A stretch of DNA of 64,000 nt. It comes from Chalara sp. BL73 (lineage: Eukaryota; Ascomycota; Leotiomycetes; Helotiales). Positions 1-12,890 of the stretch are shown piece after piece. The notes below the pieces were generated by a model, which had not been told where the DNA came from, ran no database searches, and saw only the letters and a list, made by a program, of their open reading frames with translations. Location of the stretch: positions 91,003-155,002 of the forward strand of contig CAKJVC010000170.1 of assembly GCA_918026815.1 (NCBI GenBank), written 5' to 3'. How positions within the stretch are numbered: position 1 is the stretch's first letter; every line of letters starts with the position of its first letter. A program made the position numbers and the translations under genes.

Positions 1-3000
1 AATTTAGCAAATATTTAGTACTTTGCTTGTTATAACATACTCAAGTATTTTATAGTTAATAAACACTTAAATAAAAAAAGTAGTACTTGCTAAATTTGCT
101 TGCTACTGTATTAGCAAACGTATAATAGCTAGTATTTTTTTGTTATATATTTAGTAATTAAACTTTGTAAGTGCTATAGTTTTCGAAAAGTACTTTACAA
201 AAAACTATAAATCTTTAAAACTTTTGCGTTGTAAAAACATTTTTGCTACAATTTTGTCGCTTGTGTTTGTTTTTACTAAACTTTTAAATTTGTAGTCGTA
301 ATACTGCAGTACAAAAACAGCTGTTAAAATTTTTTTAAACAACGCAAATGCTTTTTAACAGTTTTTGTTAAACTTAAAAAAAACATTTTTTTTTGTAAAC
401 TGCGTTAAAAAAAATACTAAACGCTTGTAATTTTTAATAAAACGCCGGTAAAAATTGCAAAATTCTAAAAACGACTGTACGTTGTATACATTAATTAATT
501 AAACTTAAAAAACGACAGTTAAAATTTTGTTAAAGTTTACTTTAGTGCTTTTTGTTATAACTATAAAATTTAAGTATTTAATACAAATTACGTAAAACTT
601 TGTTTTTCGAATATTTATTTACAAGCCGACAGTTTATAGCCGATCGAAAACTTTGCGAATATATTTTACGTGTTTACGTTTACTGTTAAAAAAAAAAAAA
701 TATTATTTAAATAAACTGTGCAAAAATTATTTAAATAGTCGAAAAACACGCTGTTTATATATTTTTAATACGTAGCCGAACTGTTTGTTAAGCTAAAAAA
801 AAGTTTTTTGTACTTGTAAAAGCTATAGCGCGTACAAAACGTTATAAGCTTTTTTAAGTCAGAATTTATACGCATACAGTAAAACGTTTAGCGAATATTA
901 AGCTTAATATAAATTTTAGCTTTTGCTAAACGTATTAACATTTCGTTAATTAAAAAAAGCAAATATTGATTTTTTCGAATAATCGAATTAAGCTTGTAAT
1001 AGTCGATAAAAAAACGAAAGCTTTTAATTTTTTTTTTAACAAAAAAAACTAAAAACGCAAAAAAATTTTAGTTTTTAACAATAAAGCTTTTACTTAAATT
1101 CTTAAACAAATACTTTTTAATAGGGAAAAGCTTTTTTGTAGTTATTCTGTAAAAAAAGCTGTAATTTAAAAAATTTAGCTTTGTAAGCTCGATTTTATAG
1201 TTTACTTTAAAACGCAACAAAAGCAATTTATTGAAAGCTTTTTTCAAAAACGTACTAAAACGATTTCGATAAAACTTAAAAATTTTAGCTTAAACAAAAA
1301 CTTCGTTTTTATTGTAGTTCAACTTTTTTATTAACACGTAGTTTTTTAAATCAAAAAAATTACAAACTTAAATTTTTCGTTTTTTTAGAATTTAATCGAT
1401 TTTATGTAAATTTGTTACAAACATTAAATTGTTTTTTCGACGCGTATAAAGCGTAAACGCAAATGCGCTAATAAGCGCTATATTTACGTTTAGCAAGCTT
1501 TTGTTGACAGTTGCTTTTGCCGAAGTAACGAATTTAACGCTGTTTTGTTCCGAAAACAAAAATAGCTGTTAAAGCTTAGTTAGTGCTAAAAAAACAACTA
1601 GTAGCTTAAGCGTTTCGCGCTGAAAAGTAAAAAGCGCACAAGCATTGTACTTAACGCTAAAGCGCGCGCGAGTTTTGTGCTGAAAAATAAAAAGCTTTTT
1701 TAGTACTAGTTTCGAAAGCTTGTCGAGCTAAATTAGTTTTATTAAAATCAAAAAAACAATTAGAAACTTTTGTATACAGCGTTATAAAGTTTCGCGCTTA
1801 GCGATAACTTGTTTTGCGTTGCGCTTGTTCGCATTTTTTTGTGCGCTTTTGTCGAGCGCTTAAAAAGCGAGCGAGAATTAAATAACGAAAATTAGCTTGT
1901 CGAAAATTTTTATAAAAAGCAAATAATTCGGCTATTTAATGATTTTATTTTTAATACTTAACTAAACGTTTTGTTGTTTTAGTTATTTACGCTTAATAAT
2001 CACGTCGTAAAAACTTAAATTAGCAATAAAAAACGATTGTTCTAAAAAACGATTTTTGTTAACAGCAAAAAAAAGTAATATAACGTCGGTAATAAGCTTT
2101 GTGCGTTTACTGTTAAAACTTTTTATTTTAATAAAAAAAAAAAGTTAAAAACGTCGAGTTTTGCATTTAGCAATTAGTTGTTTAGCTAGCAAGCTATAAA
2201 TTAGAAAAAAAGCGTTTGCTTTAATATCGATAAAGTCCGAAGTGCTGTAACAATATTTATTTTTTATTAAACTACAAAAAATTGTAAAAGCATTTTTGTT
2301 TATAAAACGACGTAAGTCGAAAATAGCACGATTTTTTTTTTTTTTTTTTAGTACGTTTTAAAAAAAAAACCTTTTTTAAAACTTTTCTTTTTTCGACTTT
2401 TTATTTTTTTTTTTCGAGCTTAAATTAAACGATTTTAGTTTTGCAAAGTTTTTCGCTAAACTTAAAAAGCTTAGCTTTAAAAACTTTAGCGCTGTATTTA
2501 GTTTGCGCGGCAAAAAACAGCTTGTAACGTAATAGCTTAGTTTTCCGCAATTGTAGTATATGTTTATAGCTGTTACTTTTAAAGTTAACGAGCGTTTTTT
2601 GCTTAAAAAAGCCGAGCTTTAACAAGCTAAAAATAAAGTAACAGTAGTTAAATTTTTGTTCGGCTTTTAGTTTTTCTGAAACGTGCTAGCAACAACTTAA
2701 AAAAAAATTGCCGAAATAAAAATTGCTAAAAAAATTGCCGAGCTTAACGAATACAAAACTGCTGTTTAGCTGTAGCCGAGTTTTAGTAAATACTGTAAAC
2801 TAAACTACAAAAACTAGTAAACGTAAACTTTTAAAATTGTTGTACAAAAGCTAGCTATAATTAAAAGTTCGGTTTTAGTTTTTAAAACATGTTTTTTTGC
2901 TGTTTCGAAATTAAAATGTTAACTTTGTTTACACAAAAAAAAAACTTGTGCTTAAATTTAGCGAAACTTTTTGAATTTGTTATATAAAGTTTGTAGTATT

Positions 3001-3055
3001 TTTTTTGCTGCTCGATTTGCTTGTTAGCGTTTACTAAACTTATAATAAACGTTTC
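1..3055 (-). mobile_element. AT-rich RIP-degraded retroelement relic hosting Copia C1
   Basis: This stretch is very AT-rich and has no intact gene. A minus-strand reading at about 2880-3055 resembles a retrotransposon Gag segment (Lys/Phe-rich helix with TNSKSFAKFKHKF), a weak assignment. Copia C1 is inserted at its right end, with TSD GTTTC at 3051-3055 and 8687-8691, so this tract and 8687-10095 were once continuous. From the nesting it may be the 3' part of the older Copia copy C3, but I could not read Copia pol motifs here. At 1610-1700 there are two similar CG-rich segments around GCTGAAAA(A/G)TAAAAAGC. Confidence 0.45.
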
Positions 3056-3258
3056 TATTAAAAGGGTATCAATAGAAGCTTGTGCTGTACGCAAGGTCTG
3101 CTTTAGTGCAGTGGTTCAAGAAAGATGAAATTGACTTGATTATAAAGCAATTTGGAGGTTGCTTAGTAAAAAAAGTTTGGCCTTTTTACTAATAACTAAA
3201 CTATTACATAAGGTATAACTTATGCTTTACGGGTGGGCTACACCACTAATTTTTAACA
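3056..3258 (-). repeat. 3' LTR of Copia C1
   Basis: A 203-bp copy, less RIP-altered than its partner: it keeps AAAGGGTATC and GGGTGGGCTACACCAC. Reverse complement starts TGTTAAAAATTAG. The divergence from 8484-8686 is mostly C/T and G/A. Confidence 0.88.
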
Positions 3259-3327
3259 CTTTTCCTTAGCACATTTGTAATAAAGCATGTATTTAGCTCC
3301 TACTATCTTTTTACTGCTTTTTTATTT

Positions 3328-3552
3328 TTACTTGACTTTAGCCTTTTTTCTCCGAGCAAAAAGCCGCTTTTTTTTTTCTACTAGCTTTAATAAGCGACAG
3401 TACTTTTCGAAAGCAACGCACTTAAAAAACTTTGTTAGTCCGTTCGCTGCTATAAATTTTGTAAACACGTATATTACTTGTATTCGTTTTTTTTTAAACA
3501 AGTTACAAATATAATAATAGCAAATATCGATATACTTTAAACGTTCGTGCAA
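3328..3552 (-). pseudogene. Copia RNase H C-terminal relic (C1)
   Basis: The minus strand reads through the characteristic end of a Ty1/Copia RNase H: a KYIDICYYYI segment (family: KHIDIRYHYI), then VFTKFIAANGLTKFF (family: V-T-D-ADGLTK-L), then a basic tail. It lies 70 bp inside the 3' LTR, where this domain is expected. A homologous reading occurs on the plus strand at 42570-42811 in copy C2. The plus-strand frame over the same bases is its shadow. Confidence 0.85.
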
Positions 3553-6500
3553 ATAAAAGTTTTTAATTAAAGTTAGCGTTTTTTAATTGTTTTCGAAAAT
3601 TTTTACAGTTCGTAATAGTTTTTCGATATACTTTGCGTATTTTATATTACGGAAAATTTGTACTAACTACTAGCTTGTTTTAGCATATATAATTATTACA
3701 ACGTACTTTGATTTCGTGTTAAATACAATTATCGAAGTTTGTTTTACACTTCGCTAAAAAACGAGCTTTTTGTAAAGTATAGCAACGTTGTTTAAAGTAC
3801 TTTTACAGTTCGTTTTGTTTTTTGTTTAATTTGCGTTTAAGTAAAATACTAAATTGCGATTTTTTCCGGACTTGTAGCGCACTTTTTGTGCTACAGTAGT
3901 TCGTAAATATCGCATAAGTTTTTTAAGTGCGTTATTATAGTAATTTGTAAAATTTTTTATAAACTAGCTAAACTTTTTAAAGCTAAAAACTTTATTTAAG
4001 CGAATATAAACTATGTTGTATATTAAACTATTTATAACTCGTTAGTATTCGTTAGTATTAATTTGTTAGTTTTTAAGTTTTGCAAGTTGTAAATTGTTGT
4101 AATTTTCGATAAAAGTATACTTTTTTTTGTAAGTACTATACGTAAACTCGTAACAGTTTAAAACAGCGTTTAAATACTGTTTTTAATTAATTTACAGTTT
4201 TTTTGTTTTTCGGTTTTAAGTAATTTGTATATTTAGAATTTTTTTGATTTTTTTTAGGTTTTTAGCTGTAAATCGCAAAAAGAAATAATTGTCGAACTAT
4301 TCGATATTAGTTATTTAAAAAGCTACAAATACTATATCGTTAATATAAACAAATAAAATTAAGCCGAGCTTCGCGTATATAAACAAATATAAATTTACTA
4401 AACTTTAAACAAAACTTTTTACAAACAAATAAAACTTATAAAATAAATTCTAGTTTTTTACGGCTTGTTTTAATTCGTAAAAACTTTGTAATATACGTAA
4501 AACGTATTTATCGCAAACTGTTATACTGTTAAGCTTTGTTAAATAAATTCTTTTTTAAAAAGTAAACTTAGTAAAAGCGTTTTTAATATTAAAATAGTAA
4601 TACTTCAAGTTTTTAACTGCGACTATAATTAGCAAAATTCGTAACGTGTTTATTCGAACTATTAGTGCAAAAATCTCGAAATAGTTTTGCTTGTAAATCT
4701 GCGAAAATTTTTAAACAACTAGTTTAGTTTTAAAGCGTTTTACTAATTTTTTTAAAATTGTTTTAACAGTAAAAACTTATTTAGTAAAAACTTTGTTGCA
4801 GTTTTTTAGTTTAAGTTTTTTTTTTTAAGTTTTGTTAGTAGCGAAAAAAACAAGTTTTATTTTTATAGCTTTTCGCTATTACAGTTTGTAATTAAAGTTA
4901 TTTACAATTTGTTTATAGTTTGTAAAAATAAAAATTCTGCCGACAATAATACTAATTAATACTGATTCGTTTAACTCGATCGAAAAAAAATTAGCAAAAA
5001 AGTCGTTTATTACAAGTGCTAATATAGTTTTAAACATTTTTTTTACAAGTTTTTTGTTATTATTTTCGATTGTTTAGTTTTTGTTGCGCTTTTGTAAAAA
5101 GTATTTTTTACGAGCAAATTCGGCTTGATTTTTTAAGCCGAGCTAAAAAAATTAAAAAAACTCCGGGTTTAATAGCTTATTTTAAAATAACTTTAAATTA
5201 ACTTTAACAGTCGTTTTAACTTGTAACGTTAAAATAGCATTTTGTTAAACATGTTCAGTAATTAGCTTGTTAAACGTGTTTAATAAAAGTTTAAATTCGA
5301 GCTTTAAAATTGCTAACTTTTTGTTAAATAGCTCGTTGTTTGTTTTATTAAAAAGCTCGACTGTAATTAGTTTAACTGTAAAATTTTTCTAGGTTTTTAC
5401 AGCGGGTTCGCTGTTTTTTACAAGTTTAGTTGTTGTTAATATTCGAATTTCGAAATTGTTTATAATTTTAAGTATTAACTTTAAATCGACAGTTTAAAAA
5501 GTAGCTTTTTTTTTTGCTGTATTAGTACTAAAAAAGCGTTTTTTTAAAGTTTTGTTTAAAAATAAGTTCGATGTGTTTTACAAACTGTTTGCGTTTTGTA
5601 GTTTTAGTTTTACTGTTTTTTTTTTAACGTTTTCGTCGATTTGTACTACTTTAGCTTTAATTGTGTATTTTAAGTTTAGCGCGTAAACTTTTAATTAATA
5701 AATTGTATTTTAATAGTAATTTATAAACACGTTAATACGACTTTTATTAACAAGCTTGTTATGCTTTTTTTTAGTAGAAAGTAATTTCGGGTTTATATAT
5801 AAATAACACTTATTTTTTTATACGCGAATATAGTCGATTAAAAGCTTTTTATTTATATAAGTTTTTTCGAGTGAAATTTTTTTATTGTTAATTATTAGTT
5901 TTGTTGCAGTACAGTTTTATAAATACATATCGGTTTTTACGGCTTTGTTTTAAAATTCTATAAACAAATTTGCTTTTTTAAATATAACTTTCGCAAAGTT
6001 TTCGGCTGTTTAAATACATTTTTCGACAATACTGTTTTAATGTAATTTATAAGCAACAGTATATTATAGTCGAATACTGTTTTGCCGGTACTAGTTATTT
6101 AAAAGCTTTTTTAGTTTTGCGGCATTGTTTAACTTTACGTTTACGACTTTACAGCCGAACTTTAGTTTTATTTGTTTTTTTTAAAACTAAAAGTTAAAAA
6201 CTACTTTTCGTTTTGTTTTTATAGTTAAAGTTTATATTTTGCGAATTGCGTTGTTAATTATTTTAGCGAAATATTTGTTTTCGCGAACTGTAATAAAAAA
6301 AAGTTTATATACGTTTACGAATACTAAGTCGAAAATATAAAGTTTTTATAGTATTAATTTGCAGTTAAAGCGATTTTTTAAGTTAGTTAAAACACAAATT
6401 TTATAAATATAGTTAAAAAGTAAAACTTTAATTTTGTTTTTTAAAATTGTTATTGTATAAAATTTACGAATTACTTTTTTTTTGAAATATACAAATCGTC

Positions 6501-8254
6501 GATAATACAATTAATAACGAGCTGTTATTTTAGCGTTACGGTTTATAATTAAGTTATTTACTATATTTGTATTTAATTTTTTAGCTGCAAAAAAAGCGCA
6601 GCAACAAATTTGTAAATTTGTAACAAGTTTTTTAAGCTAACTTGAAATTACTTTAAAAAAAGTTATTAGCTAAACATTTTTTATTATAAACGTTGTTTCG
6701 TTGTAGTTATTAGCAATATTAAAAACTATATAAACTTTATTTGTAAAACGTGCTATAATAATTGTACAGTTACTTTTTTTGTACTATATATATTTGTTAT
6801 CGAAAAAACTTGTAAAACTATTTACACAAATTTTTTTGTTTAAAAAAAAATTTACTTTTAATTTAAAAACGTATAATACAATTAACAAAAAAAAAAAAAA
6901 TTTATTTTTAACTCGTAACTTAACTGTATTTATATAATTTAAGTTTAACTGCTTTTTTTTAACTTTTATTTTGTGTTTTAGTATTTTAATTAAAAAACGT
7001 TTAAAAAAGTAAAGTTAGTTAATTATATAAAAAAAAACTTCGGAATTTAAAGCTTATTAAAAATAAAAAATTTTACAAGCGTTTTTTAAAAAAATTGCAG
7101 TTGTTTTTTTATTTTTTAAGTTGTAAATAAACTTTTTTAAATTAAAATTTAACAATAGCGTTTTTAAGTTTAACTTAGTTTTGTAATGTTTTTTTTTATA
7201 CGTTTATATTTTAGTTTTTAAGTATTTTGCTGTTTACAACGTCGGCGCTAAACTTGTTTTTTTTCGCGGATTGTACTTTTAACAGTTTTTTTTTATTTGT
7301 AATTAAAAAATCGGTAATTGCAATTATTGTATAGTTAGTATTTTAGTTTTTTAGCTTTAAAACTCGCGCTTTAAGTCTTGAAATGTGTTTTGCGATTTGC
7401 AAACTGTTAAGCCGCAATTGTTGCAATTTTAATCCGATTTGCTTTAAGTTGATTTTTTTAAGTTTATAAAATAAATAGTTTGTTTTAAACAGTTAAGTTT
7501 AGTTAAACGTTTAAAGTTGCGCGAATTATTGTATAATTTAACGGCAATTTTACAAATAAATATTTAAACAGTCGATTTTCGTTAAAAACTATAATTAAAG
7601 TAAGCTCGGCATTCGTAATATAACGTTGTAATTTTTTAAGCTTAATTTAAAAGTTTTAAATGTTTGTATTTAATTTTATTTTAAATATTATAAGCTTGTT
7701 TAAGTTTTTGCGACAAGTTTACAGTCGGAATTTAAAGTATTTAAATCGCAAGTTTGTTTATTTTTTTTTTACAAAATCGAATTTTTTTATATATTCGTTG
7801 TTTATAAAGTTTATATAAATTGTTAGTATATAAAGTGTTTTTGCAAATGCTATTTTGTGCTTTTTTTGTTTTTCGATGTTTTATAACTTTTTCGGCGTTT
7901 CGTTTGTTTTAAGTATAAAAGTTATTTATACGTATTTTGCTACTGTTTTTTTTAAAACGAACTTTATTTTTTTTTTAATTATATATAGCTCGAATAACTT
8001 AAACTATTTTTGCTATATTTTTTGCGTAAGCGTTTTTACAAGCCGCTTTGTTTTGCTAATGTAATTTATGTCGAATTGCGTTTAACTTTTTGTTAAACAC
8101 GTTTAGCGAAGTTTAAAGTAAAAAAGCAAAAAACTGTTGTATAGTAGTTTCCGTATTGTAAATAAAATGTAAAAACTGTCGTATAGTAGTTTTCGAGTTA
8201 AAGTTTGTTAATATAATTAAAATAGCAATTTGTATACTTTGTAAATTCGACTAG

Positions 8255-8480
8255 CAATCCGTTGTTGTTTTATTAGCTGTTTGTTGCTTTTAGCAGTTTG
8301 TTGCTTTTAGCAGTTTGTTGCTTTTGTGTTATTAGCTGTTCGTCGCTTTTTGTATAGTTTTTACTGTTGTAATAAGTCCGTTAAGCTGCAAGTAGTCGTT
8401 TTTAGCAGTTTATTTTATTTTCGATTAGTTTTTTTTTTTTGGCTTTTTTTGTACGTTTACAATGCAAAACCGAGCTTATA
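8255..8480 (-). repeat. Tandem-repeat leader just inside the 5' LTR of C1
   Basis: Tandem 17-bp units of the type AGCAGTTTGTTGCTTTT (at least three near 8275-8330), plus variants, occupy the 5' leader next to the LTR. The same leader is present in inverse sense next to the LTRs of C3 (17060-17230) and C2 (37590-37745), and in the same sense in C4 (50680-50800). It is a diagnostic of this family's untranslated leader. Confidence 0.7.
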
Positions 8481-8483
8481 ACT

Positions 8484-8686
8484 TATTAAAAAAGTATTAA
8501 TAAAAGCTTGTGCTGTACGCAAAGTTTGCTTTAGTGCAGTAATTTAAAAAGAATAAAATTAACTTGATTATAAAGCAATTTGGAGGTTGTTCAGTAAAAA
8601 AGGTTTGGCTTTTTTACTAATAACTAAACTATTACATAAAGTATAGCCCATGCTTTACGAGTAGGCTACACTACCAATTCTTAACA
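8484..8686 (-). repeat. 5' LTR of Copia C1
   Basis: 203 bp, the partner of 3056-3258. It is followed directly by the TSD GTTTC (8687-8691). Confidence 0.88.
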
Positions 8687-8691
8687 GTTTC

Positions 8692-10095
8692 GAGTATTTT
8701 ATTTACTGTTGTATAACGTATAAACGACGAAAGTTTTATTTTGTTTATTAAATAGCTTTAAACTCGGCTTATTGTTGCGCGAAACATGTAATTTAGCTTA
8801 TTTTGCTTAGTTTTAAACATTTTTAAGTAACGCCGGAAAAAGCCGAATAGCTGGATTTTTTAATTTTCGTAAATAAAATTTATTTTGTTGTCGAGTTTTT
8901 AAATATTTTTAATATAAGCAAAAATAAAAAAATAAGCGAAACGTAACGTTTTTACTGTTATTTCTCGTTTTACTGTGCAGAAAAAAGTGTCCGAGCTTAA
9001 AAACTAAATAAAAAATAATTCCGAAGTAAATTTGCTTTTTGTTGCTAATTGTTTTTTCAAGTCGACGAACTGCGCAGCTTGTAGTCGAACTTGCTTTTTG
9101 CTAGTAGCTAGCTTTTTTTGTATTTACTGTAAAATAGCTTGTATTGCTATTATAACAAAATTTTTAAAAAATAATAGTTTTGTTTCGTCGTTTTAAAAAA
9201 GCCGAAGTTTTAAGTGTATAGTGCTTTCGAAATAGTTGCGGCTGTTTTGCTTTTAACACTGCGTTTTGTACCGGTAAAGTCAGTTATTATTGTATTTGTA
9301 ACAAAATAACAAAATAAATAAAATAACAATATAAATAAATCAAAAAATAAATATAGTATCGAAAGCTTTCTGATTGCGCGAAGCGTAAATTTACAAGTCG
9401 CGACTTTTTCGAAAAAAAAAGAAATAAGCGAGCGCTGCTATAAGTCGTTGCGAGCTTTTTAAGTTTCCGGTACAATATTCTAACTTTTGTAAAAAGTAAG
9501 TATTCAAGCTTTTTTAGGAGAATATTAAGCTTTTTCAAGCTGTTAATTAAAAAAAGCTATAAATAATGTCACGATACAAGCTGTAAATTTACAAATACAA
9601 AAAGCAGCTGTAGTACTATACAAAAATCTATAGCTAAAAAAAAAAAAAAAAGCTCGAAAAAAGCAGGCTATATATACACAAGAAGCTCGGGGAGCTCGCT
9701 TAATATAGATCACGTGTGCTTGGGAGCACGCGACGTGACAAATAGTTAAACAAATGTTTTTTTGTAAAAAATGCAACTATAGCTAAATCGTTTATTACTA
9801 TTCGGCGTTAAAATTTTTTTAGTTTAATTTACGCATTTTCAACTTTTGTGTTTTTTTACATTTTAAAAATAATAAACTTTTTTAAGTTTTAACGATATAT
9901 ATACAAATATGTTCAAAAGTATTTAAACTGTAAGCTTGTTTATTTATTTTTTACAGTTGTAAACTTTTTTATAAACTTTTTGTTTATAAAATTAATGCAA
10001 ATTCGTAATATAAATAACGTTTTAAAAAACGCTATTATATACTTGTTTTTTTTTTGTTGTTTTATATTTTAAAAAGTGTATTATTTTTTTATAAT
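8692..10095. mobile_element. AT-rich relic, continuation of the C1 host (probably internal Copia C3)
   Basis: No gene is visible. The reverse complement of 9741-10095 aligns by eye with the internal sequence of Copia C2 around 38050-38330 (shared blocks such as ATAAACAAGCTTAC/ATAAACAAACTTGC followed by TTTAAATACTTT). This would make it the continuation of C3, whose 5' part lies at 16758-17549. Minus-strand frames at 9287-9776 have no recognisable domain. Confidence 0.5.
9567..9740. mobile_element. Short solo-LTR-like insertion, 174 bp
   Basis: Begins TGTCACGATAC and ends CGCGACGTGACA, giving TG...CA ends and a 7-bp terminal inverted repeat (TGTCACG). It is less AT-rich than its surroundings and carries CACGTG. 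The flanks AATAA (9562-9566) and AATAG (9741-9745) would be a TSD differing by one G-to-A change. No second copy is in the window. Confidence 0.5.
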
Positions 10096-10396
10096 TGTAA
10101 CGACGCTAAAACACTACAGGCTGAGTAAAGGTATATAGGAGTACGTATTTTAGGCTAATAGTAGCATTTTAAGAGGTCTACTACGAAAAATATAAAAAAC
10201 ATAAAAAAAGAAATAATCTTGTAAACATAAAAAACGCTTTTTATATTTTATTTTTTATTTTTTTGGAGTTCGTGTTGTATTTAAGTCCGTAAAAAATATA
10301 AGTGCTATGTCCGAAAAAAGTCCGTATAAGCTTTTTTCTATTTTAAGTTTGTATTTTGCTACGTAATCAGAAATTTATATACTTTCGATTATTATA
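10096..10396 (-). repeat. Gypsy D 3' LTR, inverted and displaced
   Basis: A 301-bp copy, in reverse orientation, of the LTR found at 17550-17850 and 22221-22521. On the plus strand it starts TGTAACGACGC and ends ATTATA (GTTACA before RIP). Its left flank ATAAT (10091-10095) is the reverse complement of ATTAT, the left flank of the plus-strand LTR at 17550. The two are therefore best read as the 3' and 5' ends of one insertion separated by an inversion. Confidence 0.8.
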
Positions 10397-10446
10397 TTAT
10401 TATTTTTTTTAAAAAAAAATTGTTTTTAAGCTTTTGTTAAAGTTAG

Positions 10447-10652
10447 TATCACGGAGAGTACTCAGTAGTGCAGCGAACAGCTAATTGATGGTTGACAGTC
10501 CCAAATAGCGAAGTGATATCATTGTATGTATACACGTTTGGAGAACAGGTATTTTACAATTGAGCTGTTTTTATAAATATCAACTCTTTGGCTATTTTTA
10601 GCGTGCTCGCGTATTTATTTAATAACTTTCAACATAGATCGGTTTTGTGACA
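10447..10652 (-). repeat. Copia A 3' LTR, inverted and displaced
   Basis: A 206-bp reverse-orientation copy of 25327-25532. In element sense it runs from TGTCACAGAACCGATC to CCGTGATA. In element sense the 29 bp before it (10681 down to 10653) end in a purine-rich AAAAAAATAAAAAGTG, a plausible polypurine tract, as expected for a 3' LTR. Its left flank GTTAG is the reverse complement of CTAAC, the left flank of the 5' LTR at 25327. Confidence 0.82.
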
Positions 10653-10681
10653 CACTTTTTATTTTTTTGTACTGTGATTTT

Positions 10682-11136
10682 TGTAACGTACGGGGTAGCC
10701 TTAGGCCGAGGTAGCTGGGCTTGGGGCTCGTTGGTTGGTATGGTATATATGAAATAGACTAGACACTGCTTCTCACTGAGGAGTGAGACGTTACAAGTAT
10801 AACAAAGACTATATTGCTAAACTATAAAGTAAGTTTTGAGCACGAAGCTCCTAAGCTATGAAACTACGACTACTTATATGCTATGGCTGAGCTGGAGTCC
10901 CTTGGAGTCCCTGGAGTCCACATAGACTCCCAAGACTCCTCCAGACTCCATCACGTGACACGGTCGCGGTTTCCAGGGGTCAATAAGCCGTCTGCTCCTT
11001 TACCCACTTAAAGTCCTAGGACACTGGCTGATCCTGGGACCCACATCCCTAGGATCCCCATTGGTCCCGGGACGTCAGAGCGTCCTGGGGCTCCTTTCCT
11101 GGGGCCTCAGCAGGTCCCAGGATTTGGTTCGTGACA
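10682..11136 (-). repeat. LTR of family B (left copy, inverted)
   Basis: A 455-bp reverse-orientation copy of 36804-37256. It starts TGTAACGTACGGGG and ends TTCGTGACA on the plus strand, and is GC-rich and much less RIP-altered than its surroundings. It is inserted 29 bp inside the 3' LTR of Copia A. Its left flank ATTTT is the reverse complement of AAAAT, the left flank of the right-hand copy. It carries repeated GGAGTC(C)C motifs. It is the probable recombination partner for the inversion. Confidence 0.82.
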
Positions 11137-12335
11137 AATAAATTATAACAATAAAAACTATATTACTAAATATAAACAGTACTAATAAAATAAAAAAATA
11201 AAACAAAAACTAGCGTGCAATTTACTAAAAAACAGTTTAAAAATATATATAAAATCCGAGTAATATTATAAATCGATTTTTTAAAAAATAAATTTATTAA
11301 AAAAAAAACGAAACTAAATATTTACAATTAAAATAATACAATTATATATATTAATTGTAATACAAAATATAAACAAAATTTTTATATACGATTTTTTATT
11401 AATATATTTTTTAACTGTAATAAATATAAATATATATATTAAAACGTTTTGTTTATTGTTTTATTTTACTAAATTTTTAGTTGCGTTTTTATATATTAAT
11501 TAATTAATTATATTAAAAGTAACTGTTTTAACAAAAATATAGTTTATATTATTAAATCGAAATAATATTTTTAATATTTCGAATTGTATTATATAAATTC
11601 GAAACAAATATTTATATAAAAAATCGTTTTTATTTATATTATATATTTTAAATTAATTAATTATAAAAAAAGTATTTAATAAATTATACAAATTCGCATT
11701 TAACATTTATTAGTTAAACGACTAATAAATTATTTTTTATAAAAGCCGATTTGTATAACTAAATTTTTTTTTAATATATATTATACTGTTAATATTAAAT
11801 TGCAAAAAATATTAACGTAATTAATATTTAATAAAACTGTTTTTAATATTAATTTAAATTAAATTATTAACAATATAATATAAAACTACGAATTCCGGTA
11901 TAATAAATATAGTTTTATTTAATATTTTTAAAACTAGTATTTAAATATTAAATATTAATAATTATTAACGCGTACGTAAACAGTTCGTAATAAACAGTAA
12001 ATTATTAAAAAAAAATAAACAAACAAAACGAATAAATTAAACATTGCGTAAATATGTATTTAACAATTAAATTTTTTTTTTACAAAAAACTATAAAAAAG
12101 TTTTATATTTAATATAAACAGTTTATTTGTAAATTAAAAATTAAATTAATTAAAATTAACAATAATATATATTTTACTCGAAATATATATGTAATTAATA
12201 GCCGAATATATATTTTAACAATATACAACAAAGTCCGAAAACAGCGTAACAATATTAAATATATTGTTCAGTTTTTGTTTAATAAACCGAACTAAATAAT
12301 TATTTAGTATTTTGCTCGCGTTAGTTTATTCGCGC
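11137..12335 (+). repeat. E-R repeat, copy 2, R part (1.2 kb)
   Basis: Direct repeat of 13982-15185. Both start AATAAATTATAACAATAAAA and end TTTATTCGCGC, with many C/T and G/A differences. The first repeated base directly abuts the B LTR end at 11136. In the intact copy (12891-15185) R follows E without a gap, so the E part belonging to this copy must have been separated. It is found at 43069-43986 in inverted orientation. Confidence 0.75.
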
Positions 12336-12748
12336 CAGAGTGTAATATAAAGTAAAAGTAAAAATAGCATTTTGTAAGTATATAATGTTTTCTACTTTTA
12401 ATATCACCGGAAGTAGCGCTGCATTTATTTGTAAAGTTTTACGTTTATTGTAGTTAAAAATATACTTAATAAAAAGTAGTGTTATAATGCTGCTGTCCGG
12501 GCTCGGCAAAATTTCAAAAGCTTTCCGAATTAAAGTTTTTTAACTACTTTTATTTTAACATTATTTGTACGTTAAAATTATAACATATTTTTTAGTTTAA
12601 TAAAATAAATAAATTATTAAAATACACATTTGTGTACTAAACAAAAATAAGCTTTTTTTTTAAAAAGCTAAGTCGATATATTAGTATAATAAGTTGTAGC
12701 TAAACCGGCTTTGCTTAGCTTTCCGGATTAGAGTTATTTAACTATTTT
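12336..12748. other. AT-rich spacer, no gene seen
   Basis: 413 bp between the R repeat and the F repeat. A short minus-strand frame (12321-12509) has no recognisable domain. Two similar segments, AAAAGCTTTCCGAATTA and TTAGCTTTCCGGATTAG, are about 200 bp apart and suggest a small internal repeat. Confidence 0.5.
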
Positions 12749-12890
12749 AGAGTTAAGGGTCAATAAGTATTATATTTATGGCTATAACTACTGTACATAT
12801 TAAAGCAGCAGTTCCTAGTTTCAAAACGCAGCAGCACCACGCAAACCTTTAAGCGTTTACATTTCTATTTTACAGCTTTTTCTTAAAACT
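12749..12890 (+). repeat. F repeat, 142 bp, copy 1
   Basis: Near-identical in length and sequence to 57595-57736. Shared landmarks include GTTATATTTATGGC / GTATTATATTTATGG, AAAGCAGCAGTTCCTAG and CGCAGCAGCACCACGC. The ends (AGAGTTAAGGG and TCTTAAAACT) form a weak inverted repeat. It has no coding capacity and no clear TSD. It may be a MITE or SINE-like element. Confidence 0.65.

Larger units (their letters stand above)
3056..8686 (-). mobile_element. Copia-type LTR retrotransposon, copy C1, RIP-inactivated
   Basis: Complete element bounded by two 203-bp LTRs in the same (minus) orientation and by a perfect 5-bp TSD, GTTTC, at 3051-3055 and 8687-8691. In its own orientation the LTR begins TGTTAAGAATTGG and ends TTTTAATA (probably TTAACA before RIP). 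The minus strand near the 3' LTR encodes the end of a Ty1/Copia RNase H, so coding runs right to left. Length 5,631 bp, normal for Copia. No open pol frame survives; stops and Asp-to-Asn-type changes fit RIP. The same family recurs at 16758 (C3), 37326 (C2) and 50878 (C4). Confidence 0.9.
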